DNA of 64,000 bases from Phoronis australis. Taxonomy: Eukaryota > Phoronida > Phoronidae. The notes below the pieces were generated by a model that saw only the letters and a program-made list of their open reading frames with translations, was not told the origin of the DNA and did not search any database. This document shows positions 1 through 12,925 of the stretch, piece by piece. The stretch spans positions 200,167 to 264,166 of the forward strand of contig NMRA01000356.1 of assembly GCA_002633005.1 (NCBI GenBank). The letters are read 5' to 3'. Numbering within the stretch: the first letter of the stretch is position 1; every line of letters starts with the position of its first letter. The position numbers and the translations under genes are program-made.

Positions 1-151
1 AGTACCTGACCTAGTGAATAGAGTCACTCCTTTGATGACCAGTCCACTAGTCAGAATGGAATGTGGATAATACTTAGTTGGGTTCTCCAAGTCACATTAG
101 AGAAATTCAAAAGTTTTCCCCAAATCAATTCTTATCTGATTTAAAGGGAAT

Positions 152-480
152 ATTGACTGAGTGCAGTTCTGCAGATTGATATTATAGTTGTTATAGCTGT
201 GGGTCCTAGTACTGCAGTTTGATATTAGAGTTGTCCTGCGCAGTTGTGGGTCTTAGTTCTGTCGTTGGTTATTGTACTTGTCTGAGAAGCTGTGAGTCCT
301 AGTTTTGCACTTAGATATTAGAGTTGTCCCGAGTCGATGTGGATCCTAGTTCTGTTGTTTGATATTTGAGTTGAACCAAGCAACTGTCGATTTTAGTTCT
401 ACAATTTCATATTAGAGTTGCCCTGAACAGACCTGGGCCCTTTTTCTGCAGTTTGTTACTAGAATTGTCCTGAGCATGTA
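152..480. repeat. degenerate 46-47 bp minisatellite, about 6-7 copies
   Basis: The phrase GTGGGTCCTAGT or a close variant recurs at 199, 246, 292, 339, about 385 and about 432, each followed by a TGCAGTTTGATATTAGAGTTG-like stretch. Spacing is 46-47 bp. Copies are diverged, so the array is old. It has no coding sense that I can see. Confidence 0.8.
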
Positions 481-483
481 TGA

Positions 484-720
484 TGAAAATGACTATCATT
501 CTGGAACAATAATAATATTACTACTAGTAACAATAAAGATAAAAAATAATAATAGTAATAATGATAATTATAATATTGAAATGATAATGATCATAATCAA
601 AGTACATTGTTTGTGATACTACGACACTGGTGCTAGTAGTAATAACAGTTAAGTTAATGATTACGATGATCTAATAATTTACCCAATTGTGGCTATGAAT
701 ATTGAATATTGTAACAGTGT
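484..720. repeat. imperfect AAT/ATG trinucleotide-rich low-complexity tract
   Basis: Runs of AATAAT, TAGTAATAATGATAAT and related triplets are densest from about 505 to 600. Simple AT-rich microsatellite decay product. Confidence 0.7.
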
Positions 721-1169
721 CACTGAGTACTATCTCTGAGTGTCAATTAATATCATTCTTCTGTCACTTCACCAATCTTCCTTAGTACAACTGACATCAC
801 ACTTATATGTGACTTTTTAAGTAATGATAAATTCAAGGTGTATAGGTGTCTATTGCATGACTGTCATGTAGGAAACAAAACTTTGTAAATCTACTTGTTT
901 TTGTGTTAGAAAATGTCACTCAGCAAGCATTCACTCAGCCACAAATCAGGATTTTATCATTTTTTGGAAAATGAGACTGTGTTTGTGTATAATTAATTTT
1001 CTTTTGAGTCGAGGCATACAAATGATTTTTGTTCGATGGAATTTTATTTTTATTTTTAATTGTTTTTGTTACTGTTTTACTAAATTTTTTAGTTATGTTG
1101 GACTTTATTGATAAGTATGTTCATTCAGCCAGATATGTATGAATTTGAACTCTTGAAAAGTTTATATTT

Positions 1170-1330
1170 TTTAAAAGTAGAATTTGACTTTTTACCAGTC
1201 TGCCAGTAATTGGGTCGTGTGACCATGCCTTTTTGGTAAAATTTAGGAAAAAACAAATGGTAAATTGATAGAAAAACAACACTGTCAACGACGTGGTCAC
1301 ATTTCATGTGAGCAACTGAAAGCTTGTTAT
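1170..1330. repeat. dispersed repeat C, copy 1
   Basis: Shares a series of matching blocks with 27740-27900 in the same orientation and order: a TTTTTACCA(G/A)TCTGC start, a GGT(A)ACCATG(C/T)CTTT block, and a CGTGGTCACATTTCATGTGA-like block near the end. The collinear matches show common ancestry. No coding content or terminal inverted repeats were identified. Confidence 0.55.
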
Positions 1331-1499
1331 AGCCTGAAACCAAGGCTCTGTTTCATTAAACTATTTTAGTCTTAACTTGGACCAAAATAAAAATGCTGAC
1401 ATTCTGTCACATTTCACGTTGCGCTTAGTGACCAATGCTGTTGAAGTCACGCCAATAATGAAACTTGAGACTTAAACTTTGATGAAATGGAGCTCAGGC

Positions 1500-1690
1500 T
1501 CTGTCACGACATGTCGTTTCATTTTCTGAGTATCAAGGAATTACAAACTTCCAGATCTTTGCAAGACCAATAGTCACTTCCCATTTTAGTTCAGAACAAA
1601 TTGAGATAAATTTTGCAGTAAGTGGTTTAAATCGAAAGTTCCCATCTTAGTCACGGATTAATTGTTTCACGCCACTTTAATGGTTGAAAA
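1500..1690. repeat. dispersed repeat A (foldback family), fragment
   Basis: Collinear with the right half of the foldback element at 52220-52500. Shared blocks include TTTGCAA, TCACTTCCCAT, GAACAAATTGAGA and a GTGGTTTAAATCGAAAGTT-like end. Diverged fragment of a non-autonomous element. Confidence 0.5.
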
Positions 1691-2072
1691 AGCACTTTTA
1701 TTTTTGTTGCCATCTACCTAGCCATTAAAAGGTCACATTTCTTAAAAAACAGGGCCTGTGTTTCATTTCCGTCTTGACTCAGTAGGAGCCTTTTGTGTTC
1801 TGGTCCTCAGTTCAGTGTTAAATCAATATTGTTGTAAGCAATGGAGAAGGGATAACAACAGTGGGGCATCCAAAGATTTTATTTCAAAGTTGTTTACAAC
1901 ACTATAGCATGAAATGTTAATGAATTTTCTTTGACATGCTGTTGAAGTTTGTGTAGATGAAAGAATTTGTCACTAATTTGCACATTTGGAAGGTTGTTAT
2001 AGCCTGCAAAACTGTTGTGCGATGGCCACTTAGTGTGTCGTCAACTTGTTCGAAACAGTTTCATTCTGTACA

Positions 2073-2400
2073 AGACAAAAGTAATCAGACAATACAGCTG
2101 CAGTACCAGGCAAAATTAATCAGACAAAATATTGTTTTCCAGTCATGATGTCTATTTCTGTTAACAGCAAAAATGACTGGTACAGCTATAAGAATGACGG
2201 GTATAGCTATAAGAATGACTGGTATAGCTATAAGAATGATTGGTATAGCTATAAGAATGACAAAATTTTAATAACAGAATAGCTTTGCCACCTTTCTAAC
2301 TTTCCTGTTGATTCACCGTCATAACAAGGAATTCTGGGTCATTTTCTCAGAATAATTTTGGCTTGCATGACTGTAATTGACTAATAAAAAGTCATAAGGC
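2073..2400. repeat. dispersed repeat B, copy 1
   Basis: Collinear with 12090-12400: shared AATCAGACAAAATA followed by TTTTCC, then GCCACCTT(T)CTAACTTTCCTGTT, then ATTCTGGGTCATTTT and a TTTTGG(C/T)TTG block. This copy carries an extra internal 21-bp tandem array (2175-2258) that the other copy lacks. Family unknown. Confidence 0.65.
2175..2258. repeat. 21-bp tandem repeat, 4 copies
   Basis: Four head-to-tail units of the form GACTGGTATAGCTATAAGAA plus T at 2175, 2196, 2217 and 2238, with one or two substitutions each. The period is a multiple of three, but the array sits in a dispersed noncoding repeat and is not in a supported gene. Confidence 0.9.
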
Positions 2401-4164
2401 TGCACTCCAGCAGGAAATGGTTAATTTCTTTAAGTTGCTCCTCTCAGTTTGAAATTTGCGAATTGATTTTAACTTTTTTGTCTCAAAATATGTGCTGTCT
2501 AGAGTTAATTTCCACAAACTGTTACATGCAGACAGAACACTGCCCAAACCTTTTTCAGCCACACGATGTTTCTGTCCTCTTCAATTAAAGGGAGCTTTAC
2601 TCCTGACTGTGGGGAAAATATAACATTCTTAAATTATTTTAATCTGATATTTGTAGGTTAATTACTCTGACTTTGTGTTTGATCACTAGCTAATTGGTAG
2701 TGCCATTTTCTATTTAGTCGACCTAAGTTTACCAGTAACACGTTCTCATTTTACTTTCTCAATTTTATCTTTGGAATGTTGCCTTAAAGTGTTGCCGCTT
2801 GCCAGGTTTAAAGTAGCACTTACATGATTTTCATCACCATTTTTGCTAATCGAGAGTCGCTCCAAGTTGTTGTGTGTCTAAATGTTGCGAGGACATAATT
2901 GTATTAGTTGAGCTCATGTGACACTGGCAAACCAAGGAGATTCTATTATTATGTACTGCATACACCAGGTCACACGTGTCACATGAATTTTGTTTTTTGC
3001 TAAAATCTTTGAATTATATTTCAAAACTCTGAAATCTTGGCAAGGAAAATTGTCCAAAATTACCAATTATGTAACATGGTAGCAAATAGACAGGTATTAT
3101 TTTAGTCATCACTAAGGTGTGTTATAAGATGGGATATTGTTGTTCCATAGCAAAATTATTCTCAGTCTAGAATGTACTGGTCAGTGCCTTCATAAAAATA
3201 CCCTATCACAGAAAAATACACAAAATTATCAGACATGTCTAACATGTTGGATGTCTTCACTTAATGACTCCTTGCTGTTTTCCTTAGTTTGTCTTCATTA
3301 TGGCTGCCTTCATTATGTACACAAGAAAATGACGAAATGAACATAGTGACCTATTTGACTTCTCCATTAATTTTCTTCAGAAGTTTAATGCATTCAACAC
3401 AATTCATCTTTCAATTGTGGTTGTGATTGTATTGCCTTATCCTTTAATTTGATAATAGATGTCGCTACAGTCACCCACCATGGCCTGGTTCTTTCAGTGG
3501 ACCTTTTAGCACAGGCCACAGTTGCTAGGCTCTTATTAGAATGCTGAGGACAATATCAATATATGTTACATAATCGTTGACAAAGTTCTTGATACATATC
3601 ATATGGGATTAAATGGCTTAGTGCACTAATCTGGAAGTCTCCAGATTTCATGCTTTGTGTAGGAGTCACTGGTGTCATAAGACTTCACTTCATCTGAAGA
3701 ATAAGCAGGGCCTGGAATTTTCCTCTTTTAGAGAATTTTCTCTTTTTTGGTTTCGATTTCTTCGTATTTGATTTCCAGTTTCCATTTTTTTGTGCATTTT
3801 TTGTCATTATTTTGCAAAAACATTCATTTCAGTTAATTTTCTCAACACAAAAAATACTTTTATCTCACAAGCCTATTTATTTGTGGAATGATTCCTCACC
3901 TGGAAAGTTTCCTCTTTTTTGTCATTGGTCATTCCCAGCCCTAAGAATAAGGGAGCATATAGACTCCTGCATTCTTCTCTTGGTGCAAGAGAAATTATGA
4001 CTGTCTGATTATAATAGGCTCAACTTGCTGTGTATATTGGCCTGGAAGATTTGCTATTAGTTCATCATGATACCTTTCAATGCAACAATGCCTTGATTTA
4101 AACCTCCTACTAGTATGAAATTGCTTCAGTTTGTTCCTCAGTTATACCTCATGTGATATGGGTT

Positions 4165-4400
4165 TGGAAAGAACTGACATTTTGTTATTTCCTTGAGACA
4201 AGGCTTTACAGGTCGGCTTGTCACTACATGTCAGTTTATGTGTTGAGCATAGTTTCAAGGACTAACAGCCTGTCTGAGTTCTTTTACAAATCCAAAAATC
4301 CACGATTTCCTATCTTGGTAAGGAACAAGCTGAGATGAGTTTTAATGCGGTGAATAATCTAAATCAAAAGTTCATTTTCTTGGACGGAACACTAGCTTAA
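4165..4400. repeat. dispersed repeat A (foldback family), copy
   Basis: Collinear with 52298-52490: ACTGACA at the start, then GGTCGGCTTGTCA, TGAGCATAGTTTCA, GATTTCCTATCTTGGTAA-like and AAATCAAAAGTTCATTTTCT. It spans the loop and both arms of the family hairpin, so it is probably a near-complete but decayed copy. Confidence 0.55.
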
Positions 4401-5300
4401 AGCGTTTTGAAAGTTTTTATAGTGCAGTGCTGGTACACAATTGTCAGCATTCAAAAAATAAAAAGACGGGACCATTGATCTGGATCTAGAATACCGAAAA
4501 GGAAAAATACTGTCACAATGCTACATCATGGCGACGACAGAGTTTTTCAGTTATGCCTTGTGAATTAGAATGGGGATACGGGGGTGTTTAGTATATAAAG
4601 CTTTTAAATTACGTCAAAATGGTGTGATTGTGTAAATATCATGTGTCAAAATGCGGTGATTTTTGAAGCAGATCAAAAAAATGGGGCAATTGACAGGCTT
4701 TGCTTACATTAGTTGTTGCCAAGACATACACCATAGAAATTCTAAATAAAAATTGAAAAAAATATTTTTTATCCGTAACAATTTTTCAGGACTCCTTGGT
4801 TTGATGGGGTTAAGTCCTGATCACACTGCTTGGTGTAACAATGCCAAGCATGTTGAATTACCAAACAATTTGTTACTGGTAAAATAACTGCTTTGATTGT
4901 TTATTACACCAGTTTGTTTGAGCCTGTGTATCCTGTTGGACACCTGCAAGGGAAAACACCCTTCTTTTCCCTGGCATGTGTCACCCTGTTTAGAATAGGA
5001 CAAACCTGTGAAGTTTCAAGAGTGAGAAATTGCAGCCTCCCATTGGGTTTTTTGTTAATACAAGCAAACCCAGTGCCTTGAAACTGATCAGTAAACACGA
5101 GGATGTTTTTTTTAAGTGATCTTCTTTGCTCACTGTTGTAAATGAATTAAATGCTGTATTCCGGTTCTCATATTTCAATTATGAGTGCTTCTGCTTGGCG
5201 TGTGGTTTTGGTCGGGCAAAGGATATCTATGAGCTGGTTTTAATTGTGACTGTGTGCGTAAGTGCGGAAGACATGATATCATTTTTTGAGCGAGAGACAG

Positions 5301-5528
5301 TGTCCAGATGGAGCTGTCGGAATGTGTTGTTCCGTCACATCAAACACTGCACACTGTGCCCCGGAGTACTTGACACCTGGTCATTTTTTCGAGGGAAGTT
5401 GTCGGAAATATCACGTGACGCTGCCTAATTCACAGATACATGACACTGCGTGTGGTGATGATCAGAGCCCAGCACCATGTGTCTTTGCAGTCTGCTTTAT
5501 GAAATATTACATGACACATCTCCGTTAA
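5301..5528 (+). CDS. unassigned cysteine-rich exon candidate
   Basis: An open frame begins after a GAGACAG acceptor-like site and reads a peptide starting CPDGAVGMCC, with about ten cysteines in 75 residues, to a TAA at 5526. It has no ATG, so it would be an internal or terminal exon. The stretch is locally CpG-rich (about 9 CpG in 180 bp) inside a CpG-poor region, which marks it as different from its surroundings. Cysteine-rich peptides of this kind occur in secreted or extracellular domains, but I recognise no family. A second frame (5126-5428) is also open, which weakens the case. It could be an ectodomain exon of the downstream kinase gene, an unrelated gene, or a young insertion. Confidence 0.22.
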   Translation, partial: CPDGAVGMCCSVTSNTAHCAPEYLTPGHFFEGSCRKYHVTLPNSQIHDTACGDDQSPAPCVFAVCFMKYYMTHLR

Positions 5529-6642
5529 GTGCAGATATTCTTCTTTAAATTACAGAGTCATTCAGAAAGCTGAAGTATATGAGAAGAAGATTATTTTAGA
5601 TTGCATGTTTTGCAAGGTCCATGCACAGCTCTAAATGCCTGAAAACCCAGCATTTCCCTACAATTATAAATGAAGATGCTTGTAAGGTGCTCACTAGTTG
5701 CCAAACAATGCAATTGTTTCTAAAGTGCTTAGGATCACAGGGATTTCTAACATCTTTACTGCTTGAAGAAACTTCAAATATTTTTGTGATTTCATTATGC
5801 TCAAACTCACCGCTCACCCCCTTAGTCACCATAGAATGCCAACGAGTTTCTTTAAAGTTGGTCTTGATAAAGCCTTAGTTTGTAGTGTTACTACTATGGA
5901 GGAGTTTGTAGCAAAATTGAAGCATAAAAGGGAGGAGGTGTGGTGTATCTCAAGTGTTGACTTCCTAATTCGTTTTGACAATGGTTGACCAGATTTGCCA
6001 GATGTGTTATTACATATAGCTGACTAGTCTCTGTTTAATGACTCCTTACACTGGGAATTTGCTGTTTGCATGTACAGTCTAACACTTTACAGGAGTCTGG
6101 TCTGGCATCTTTCACTGTCTGCTCATTTATTTTCAGTGTATTATGTGAGCTATTTTAAAAGATGAGCACTGGGTTTTGTTTGTATTGGTCCACTCAGTGA
6201 GCCTGGTGCTCCTGCGTCACAAATTGTGTCTGAGTGCCTCTGCACCCTGAAGGCTGTGATGAAGCGTGTCATCAACACAAATGAGGTGGAGAACACTTAC
6301 TCTGCACTGTCAGGTTCTGGATTCTGAAAACATGTTGCTCCTGTCAAGTGTCTAGCAGGTCACTGTTTAAGTTTGTTAGCCTACACAAAATCATTCTCTA
6401 ATGAAGGTTGGGATACATATGATTTTATTGTTGTTATTGCAGGCTGGGACCTTGTCAACTGATACACTGATAACAACAGGTTATAATTAGAAACACTGTT
6501 AAGGGTGGTATCTTTTTGAAATTATTTGAAATTAAATTCTCACTCATTCAATATTCATTTTACGCAAGTTAAAAAATACATTGTAGATCTATAAAAATTA
6601 CCTGTATTTTAATGGGTAATACTAACTTTTCCAAGCTTGTGA

Positions 6643-6702
6643 GACCAGGGACATGTTCTGTAGACCAGAGGTGTGTTCCGTAGACCAGGGGATTGTTCCG
6701 TA
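6643..6702. repeat. 20-bp tandem repeat, 3 copies
   Basis: Three units beginning GACCAG and ending TGTTC(T/C)GTA at 6643, 6663 and 6683. Confidence 0.9.
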
Positions 6703-6788
6703 AATGCAAGACACTCATGAGGCATTTGAGGCAAGAAATCTTGGCTCGTATAATGAAAACAGTAAATTCTATCCCATAATTCAACATT

Positions 6789-6857
6789 TCAGCTTCACCA
6801 ACCAATCACCTCTGTGTGGTCATTCAGCCTCACTGACCAATCACCTCTGTGTGGTCA
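6789..6857. repeat. 35-bp tandem duplication
   Basis: Two 34-bp copies at 6789 and 6824 share CCAATCACCTCTGTGTGGTC exactly and differ only in their first half. Confidence 0.9.
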
Positions 6858-7410
6858 CGTATTTGCAAACCCTCACCTTCCACTTAACTGATTCTACATA
6901 GTCTTGCATGGTCCTGCATTTTCGTAGGTTTCTTGCATCTATTAATGCACTCGTGGCAGTGAGTGTGCGGCCATCTTGAGTTTAACAAGAGTGAATATTG
7001 CACAGAAATTTGTCTCACTAACTACGAGCTACCACCAGAAAATGTCAAAACTGAAGAAAGTTCATAGTTGCCAATGTAACATAGCTGATAATTTCTCAAA
7101 GCAATGCTAACACACAGATGCTGTTTTTCAATATTCTTCCAACACTGGATGAACAAAAGTATTTCCTAATCTTTCTTTGATATATCAACAGACACAGTCG
7201 TAATTTGTTAGAAGTTTTAGTGTGTACAGAAACTGAAAGGATTATATAAGTTTTGTCATTTGTTTTCATGTTATTTTTTACATTTCAAAAGTATTAATAT
7301 AGTATTAATTGCTCTTAGTATTTGTTGTATTACAGCCACTCTGGTATCAGTACAGATGTGGTTAGGAAAACTGTTGTTTCATATAAACACACTCATCATA
7401 ATCGCGTAAA

Positions 7411-7493
7411 TACAGGGGTGTCCCTCAGTGATGGCATCAATAAAGGGGTGTCCTTCAGTAATAGCAATACTACAGGGGTGTCCCTCAAAATGT
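7411..7493. repeat. 30-bp tandem repeat, 2.8 copies
   Basis: TACAGGGGTGTCCCTCA-type units begin at 7411, 7441 and 7471. The in-frame 10-residue periodicity gives an apparent ORF that is a by-product of the array. Confidence 0.9.
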
Positions 7494-10194
7494 ACTCATT
7501 GTTCTGCATTGTTTATTGATGTAATAGAAACAAGATCACTGGTTTAAATTCATAAAGGGGTGGTCAACAAGCAATCAAGCCTTTAAATCATTAAATGCGT
7601 TGTTGATCATCTTGAGTGGAAGATTAGTTATTGCCTTTGCTCTTTTGAGGGTTTTTTAGTTTCCAATATCATTGCGCCATAAATTTTTGTTCTCCAAAAC
7701 TCAGTCGGCAAAGCAAAGTGTAACCATACAGTAGGTCGGGGTGCCAAGTCTGATTCACAGGAACTGAATTTGAACTCCTGGCTTTGTACAGATGTTTGCG
7801 TACATTTTTGGACACCTATTTATACCTTCTTTCTATTAATCTATTTTCAAAAGAAAATGTAGTATCAGCTCGATTTCTTGTCATAATTATCCGCAATGTT
7901 TGTGAGAAAAGGCCCTGTGAGTATATTTTTCTTTTCTCAAGTTGAGTACTCTGCTCCTGTGGAAGGTGGTCCCTTGTATCACCAAAACAGAGTCTTAAAT
8001 TCCAGTTTGGTTCGTCATATTCCGCCTTATTTTTTCAACCCCACAAAAATGTTCATTAGCCCAGTGTGCTGAGTGGACCGCTTTGTGATCGGATATTGCT
8101 TAAAAGGTGAGAGTCCAGGGGAGTTATTGTCAGCTGTAATTGGCTCAGAATTTTGTCGTTAAGTTTCTTCCCCAAATGTGGGCTAATTGAATTAACTCTA
8201 CTGTGCCTTAATCATATGCTTTTTGGAATTGCACTCTCGGGTTTTAGGCTTTTTGCGTGGTAAAACAAAAAACCTATTGTTTGATGATTTTTGTTCTTAA
8301 TTTAATTAGTATTAGATTTTTTTTAATTGCTGAAATATTTTGAGGCATTTTAATTACTTTGGAACAGGTATCAAATTTCCCAGTAAAATAAACTTAAAGG
8401 ATTCACGTAGCAAAACAAAGTAGTTCTGGGATTTGTTTTTTAAATATGTTTGAAATGTCTACTGTTCCACTCTCATGTATGAGGCAGTAGAATTACACAT
8501 ATCCTGTCTCTTTTTAATTTGTGTTGTATACAAATTGTGTTTTTGTTAAAAAGTAATGGCTTGAACTTGACATTGTCAATTTTATCTTGCATTCCACCTA
8601 ACCAGTCTCTCAATGGGAGATAACTCCAAAAACATGGCGCTGTCTATAACAAGTGCATCACCTGTGCTTCGTGTTAAATACAATCCTCTCGATATGACCA
8701 CATACTCATCTTCCTAAACACTTGTCTGCGATTAGGATGATTTAATAATTATCTTAAATGGGAACAATTTGACAACAATGTTTAATAGTTCTATGATTTT
8801 TGTAATTGCTTGTTTGGCTGGGTTTTCTGTTCACTTACTGCATGTCTCCCCAGCTTCTCCTTTGTATGACTGATCAGTTGTTGGAAAGTAATGAGTGGAA
8901 AATTGTGGGAATTATGACATTGTGTTAATACAGGCTCTACCAATACAGCCAATTTGAGGAGTGATGTAAGGCTAATTTCAAGGTAGCTAGACATGGCCAC
9001 TGAAAAGGTCTCCTGTTTGTCTACCTGAATGCCAATATTTAAAGCTGTACTTGTTTCCACTTAGTGCCTAAAAATGAAATGAAGGAATGTGTTAATTAAG
9101 CGTATAAAACTTGACCCAAAACTTCCTTTTTCCTATTAGCATGGGTTTCAACATTCAGTTGGAATTGAGAGATAACCTGCAATCGAATTGGAGAGGTCAA
9201 ATTTTGGAAGGGCTGGTCAGCCCTGTGTTTTGAGATTGACATAACTTTCTTAATATCCTAGCGTTATCAGCAAAATTTGAGGTAAGTGGCCTAATTTTGA
9301 TTTGATTTTTGGATTGCTTTAATTGGTATAAAGCATGTATGAGAAATTAATGAATATTTAAAATAAATCTCTTTCAATGAGAAAAAAGTAAGTGACTTTT
9401 GATGTATTGAATTTTTGATGGAAATCTCAAAATCTGTTTAAACATTGACAATAATGTATACTAAGCTTCCATTTCCTTTTCCACCATTCTTAGGTCCATA
9501 TTTTCATTGGTGCCTTGTGACATTACCACTATACACAAGTGTGGGCATGATTACTAATCCTGCTTCCAGTTCAGTAATCGTTCAAATGATTAATCCCTAG
9601 TTATTGTTTACATAAAGCTGCAATATTATAAACTGCTAGACATAGCTTGAGTATGGGAACTTTGATAAGGTATTATCTGTGCTGCCTGTCTTTTGATTAG
9701 GCGACGTTTTGACAGGCAAATCCCTTTGGTTCTACCCAGCTGTAATAGACATGTAATTCCAGCTCCTCTCATTGTGTTTTGAAACAATTTGAGAAGATGA
9801 TTACCTTAAATGGAGGATGTGTTTCTAAAATGACTGTTCTGTTGTCAAACTTGACAATTACCGGGCTCATAGCTATCGAATTGGGTGGGATGTTTGGCTG
9901 GGAGAATTGAGTTGTGTAGGCGTGCTCAGCACCGGTGTGTTGAGTCACAGCTTGTCACCCTGTTGGTGTGACTGCGTTTGTTATGTGTTTTGTTTCCAGT
10001 TTTTTGTTGTAATGAATCATGATGTTCAAAATGTAAATGATGCTGCTTTTCGATTTTACAAAAAATATTACAAACCAATTGTGAGACGACAGTCTGTGTT
10101 CAACTCATCTTTGAAACCATCTGAAATTTCTTGTTAGTCTGTGTGCTATTTGTCCTAAACTTCTAATACGAGTGCTGCAACATTAGTATTTACA

Positions 10195-10290
10195 ATCGTA
10201 ATAATAACGATAACAATAACAACAGCAATAACAGTAATAATGATAATAATAATAATAATAGTAATTATAATAATAGTAATAACAATGCTC
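10195..10290. repeat. AAT/AAC trinucleotide microsatellite
   Basis: Imperfect AAT, AAC and GAT triplet run, with the purest stretch near 10240-10262. A second weaker AAC/AAT tract lies at 10595-10680. Confidence 0.85.
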
Positions 10291-12089
10291 CCCTGTCATT
10301 TGACATGGGTAAGCTAAAGAGGACTCTTAATGCTTTACAGGTGCGTCACATGATTTTGTTAAGCTGTAAGGAATAAAAGCCATCAATTTAATTTTTGGGT
10401 TATCTTCAGTATTTTCTGTTGTTACAAGTGCGACCAGCTTGACATTAATATTCCAGTAGATGTTTTGTACCATTCTATTCAGGTTCAGTGATTTCTGGAC
10501 TGTTTTCACCCACCCCAAGGAATTCACAGGAATGGACCACAAAAATTTGGAAAATGGGTCCCAGTGTTTGGAGGTGTAGGAAAAACACTAAGAACTGTTA
10601 TAACAATAACAGCGAATAATATTTTTAAAAAGAAGTGTAGCAAATACTGTAATAATTATAACAACAACAATTACAAAAAGAAGACGTTAAAGAAGAGAGT
10701 GCAGGTGATGATAACTGTGACAGTAATAGAGATATTAAAAATAAAAGCATTAATAATAACAGGAAATTACTTACAGCCAGGAGCTTTAAGTTGCTGAATC
10801 CTTGTTTTTTATCCTTTTTGATTGGTTTGAATTATTTGGAATTGAAAATAGTTAAGATTAGTTTTCACATAGCTTTTAATTTTTCCACAAACACGTTGAG
10901 GCACTATTTCTGGGAACTTGTATTATTTCCTTTTTTGTTATACACGTGTCTTAGATAATGTTTTGTATCTGGATTACATTAAAGCCACTGAAGTATACAA
11001 AAGGTTTTCTGAAATGAAAAGTGAATATCAACATTTGGTCAAAATTTTTAAACAATTTCATCAACAAGTATTTATTCCAAAATGTAACATCGTCACATGT
11101 AACTTGAATTTTGTGTCTTAATAGTGCCTCATGCATTGTAAACTAAAAAAAGATTGAAATTATTTAGACAAGATGGAATTTCAATTATTTATCAGCCTTG
11201 TTTAATGTAACTCCTGCCCAATAATGGTGTTTAATCACCCACAGTGAACTTTTTGGCCAGCTTTTATTATGCCCAATAAAATCCATGACATGTTTCTGCC
11301 AACTATTTTTCATTTACTATTGTGCTGTTGTCAACGATAAGAATATTTTCACGTCTTGTGTGTGATATATAGAACATTTGCTTGTTTAAAATACAAAGTT
11401 GTGTCCAAAGTTTAATACCCGTTGTTGATGTCATTGCCACCTGGGTGTTAAACCTTTAGGTATTGGTAGGTGTATGGAAAGGGTGATATTACTTAGGCTT
11501 GTACATTACATTTAGAAGGTATCTGACGTTAAAGTTATCGGTCAGTTAATGCTCTGCCTATGTTTCATTTAAATAAAATTTTATATTATAAAGAATTGAC
11601 TATATATTCAGACACTCAATGACATAATATGCATTCCAGCAGTATAGTTGCCAACTGTACTGCTTTTTTGAAGCTCAGTCCATATCAAAGTGTATTGCCT
11701 ACCAACACATGCTACAATTTTCCCATACCATATGCCTGTACTTCTTGATTCCATCCCGTAGGCATGACTAAAAAAAGCTCTCGGCATATTGTTTCTGTGT
11801 GGTACGGTGGACACTTTTGTTTGTGGTATGGCCTAGATCCGGATGTCCTGCTTTTTCGTTTTGGAATGTTGTCAAATATGCGGTAAAATGGCAAATGAAC
11901 AAAATGTAAAAATATTAAGGCAGACTCAACTCAATCTTTGCAGTAATTTGTGCTTTTTGAACTGACCAAAGCTGCTCAAAACACCTAAGTATATTAGTAT
12001 TTTTTAAAAGAAATTTTATGATATGTTTACTAGGTTTTTACTGATATAACGGCATTAGACAATTTTTCATACTTAAACTGTATATGACA

Positions 12090-12400
12090 AAATTTTATGG
12101 AAACACAGCACAGGACAAAAATAATCAGACAAAATACCATTTTCCTATCACAAAGTCTTAATTTTGTTATTATCAAAAATTACTGGTAATATGTATTCAG
12201 CGGCAAATTTCTAATTTAAAAGGGTTTAGCCACCTTACTAACTTTCCTGTTATTGTCCTTCATTCTCAGCAAGAGAAGATGACTCTGAAGATGAATTGGG
12301 CTTCTGCCCAGCCGTTCATGAGGGGGCATTCTGGGTCATTTTGTATGAATACTTTTGGTTTGTACTGTAAGTAAAAACACTGACATTTAGTTATTAAAGT
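12090..12400. repeat. dispersed repeat B, copy 2
   Basis: Same order of blocks as 2073-2400: AATCAGACAAAATACCATTT, GCCACCTTACTAACTTTCCT and ATTCTGGGTCATTTT. It lacks the 21-bp array and carries instead a different 50-bp insertion containing AAGAGAAGATGACTC. Confidence 0.65.
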
Positions 12401-12854
12401 GGCTGTAAATCTGCCTTCTGTCAAAAATTAACTTTTAATTTAGCACACTTGGTGTCATAAAACTGATACTAAGTTGTTCCTTACTCAAATTAGAGAAGAT
12501 ATTTGGGAAGACTTGATTATTTGTTAATGTTTGAGACTTGGCTCAATATCTTGACTTGTAATGTGCACAACTTGATCTCAGCCTGTACCAGTGTCAGTGT
12601 TTTCCCCGGCCCATGGCTTATGTTATGTGCACACCTTGATCTCGAGCAATAGGAGTACCAGTGTTTCTCCAGCCCCATTACAAATCTGAAGAAGAAGCAA
12701 CTTCATAACAAATCAAATGTTTTCTTTGACAGACGAAGGAAAAGTCATGTTTATAGCCCCTTAAATGGACGACATATTTTCTCAATTAAAGTTGAAAATA
12801 CTTCATACTTTCATGATTGTTTTGTTTAATTATTAATTCAAGTGTCACTCACGT

Positions 12855-12925
12855 GTTGTTATTGTTGTTGTGGTTGTTATTAGGTCTACTATTATTACTA
12901 TCATTGTTATAATTATCAATTAATT
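12855..12925. repeat. TTG/ATT trinucleotide microsatellite
   Basis: GTTGTTATTGTTGTTGTGG followed by ATTATTACTATCATTG. Imperfect simple repeat. Confidence 0.75.
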
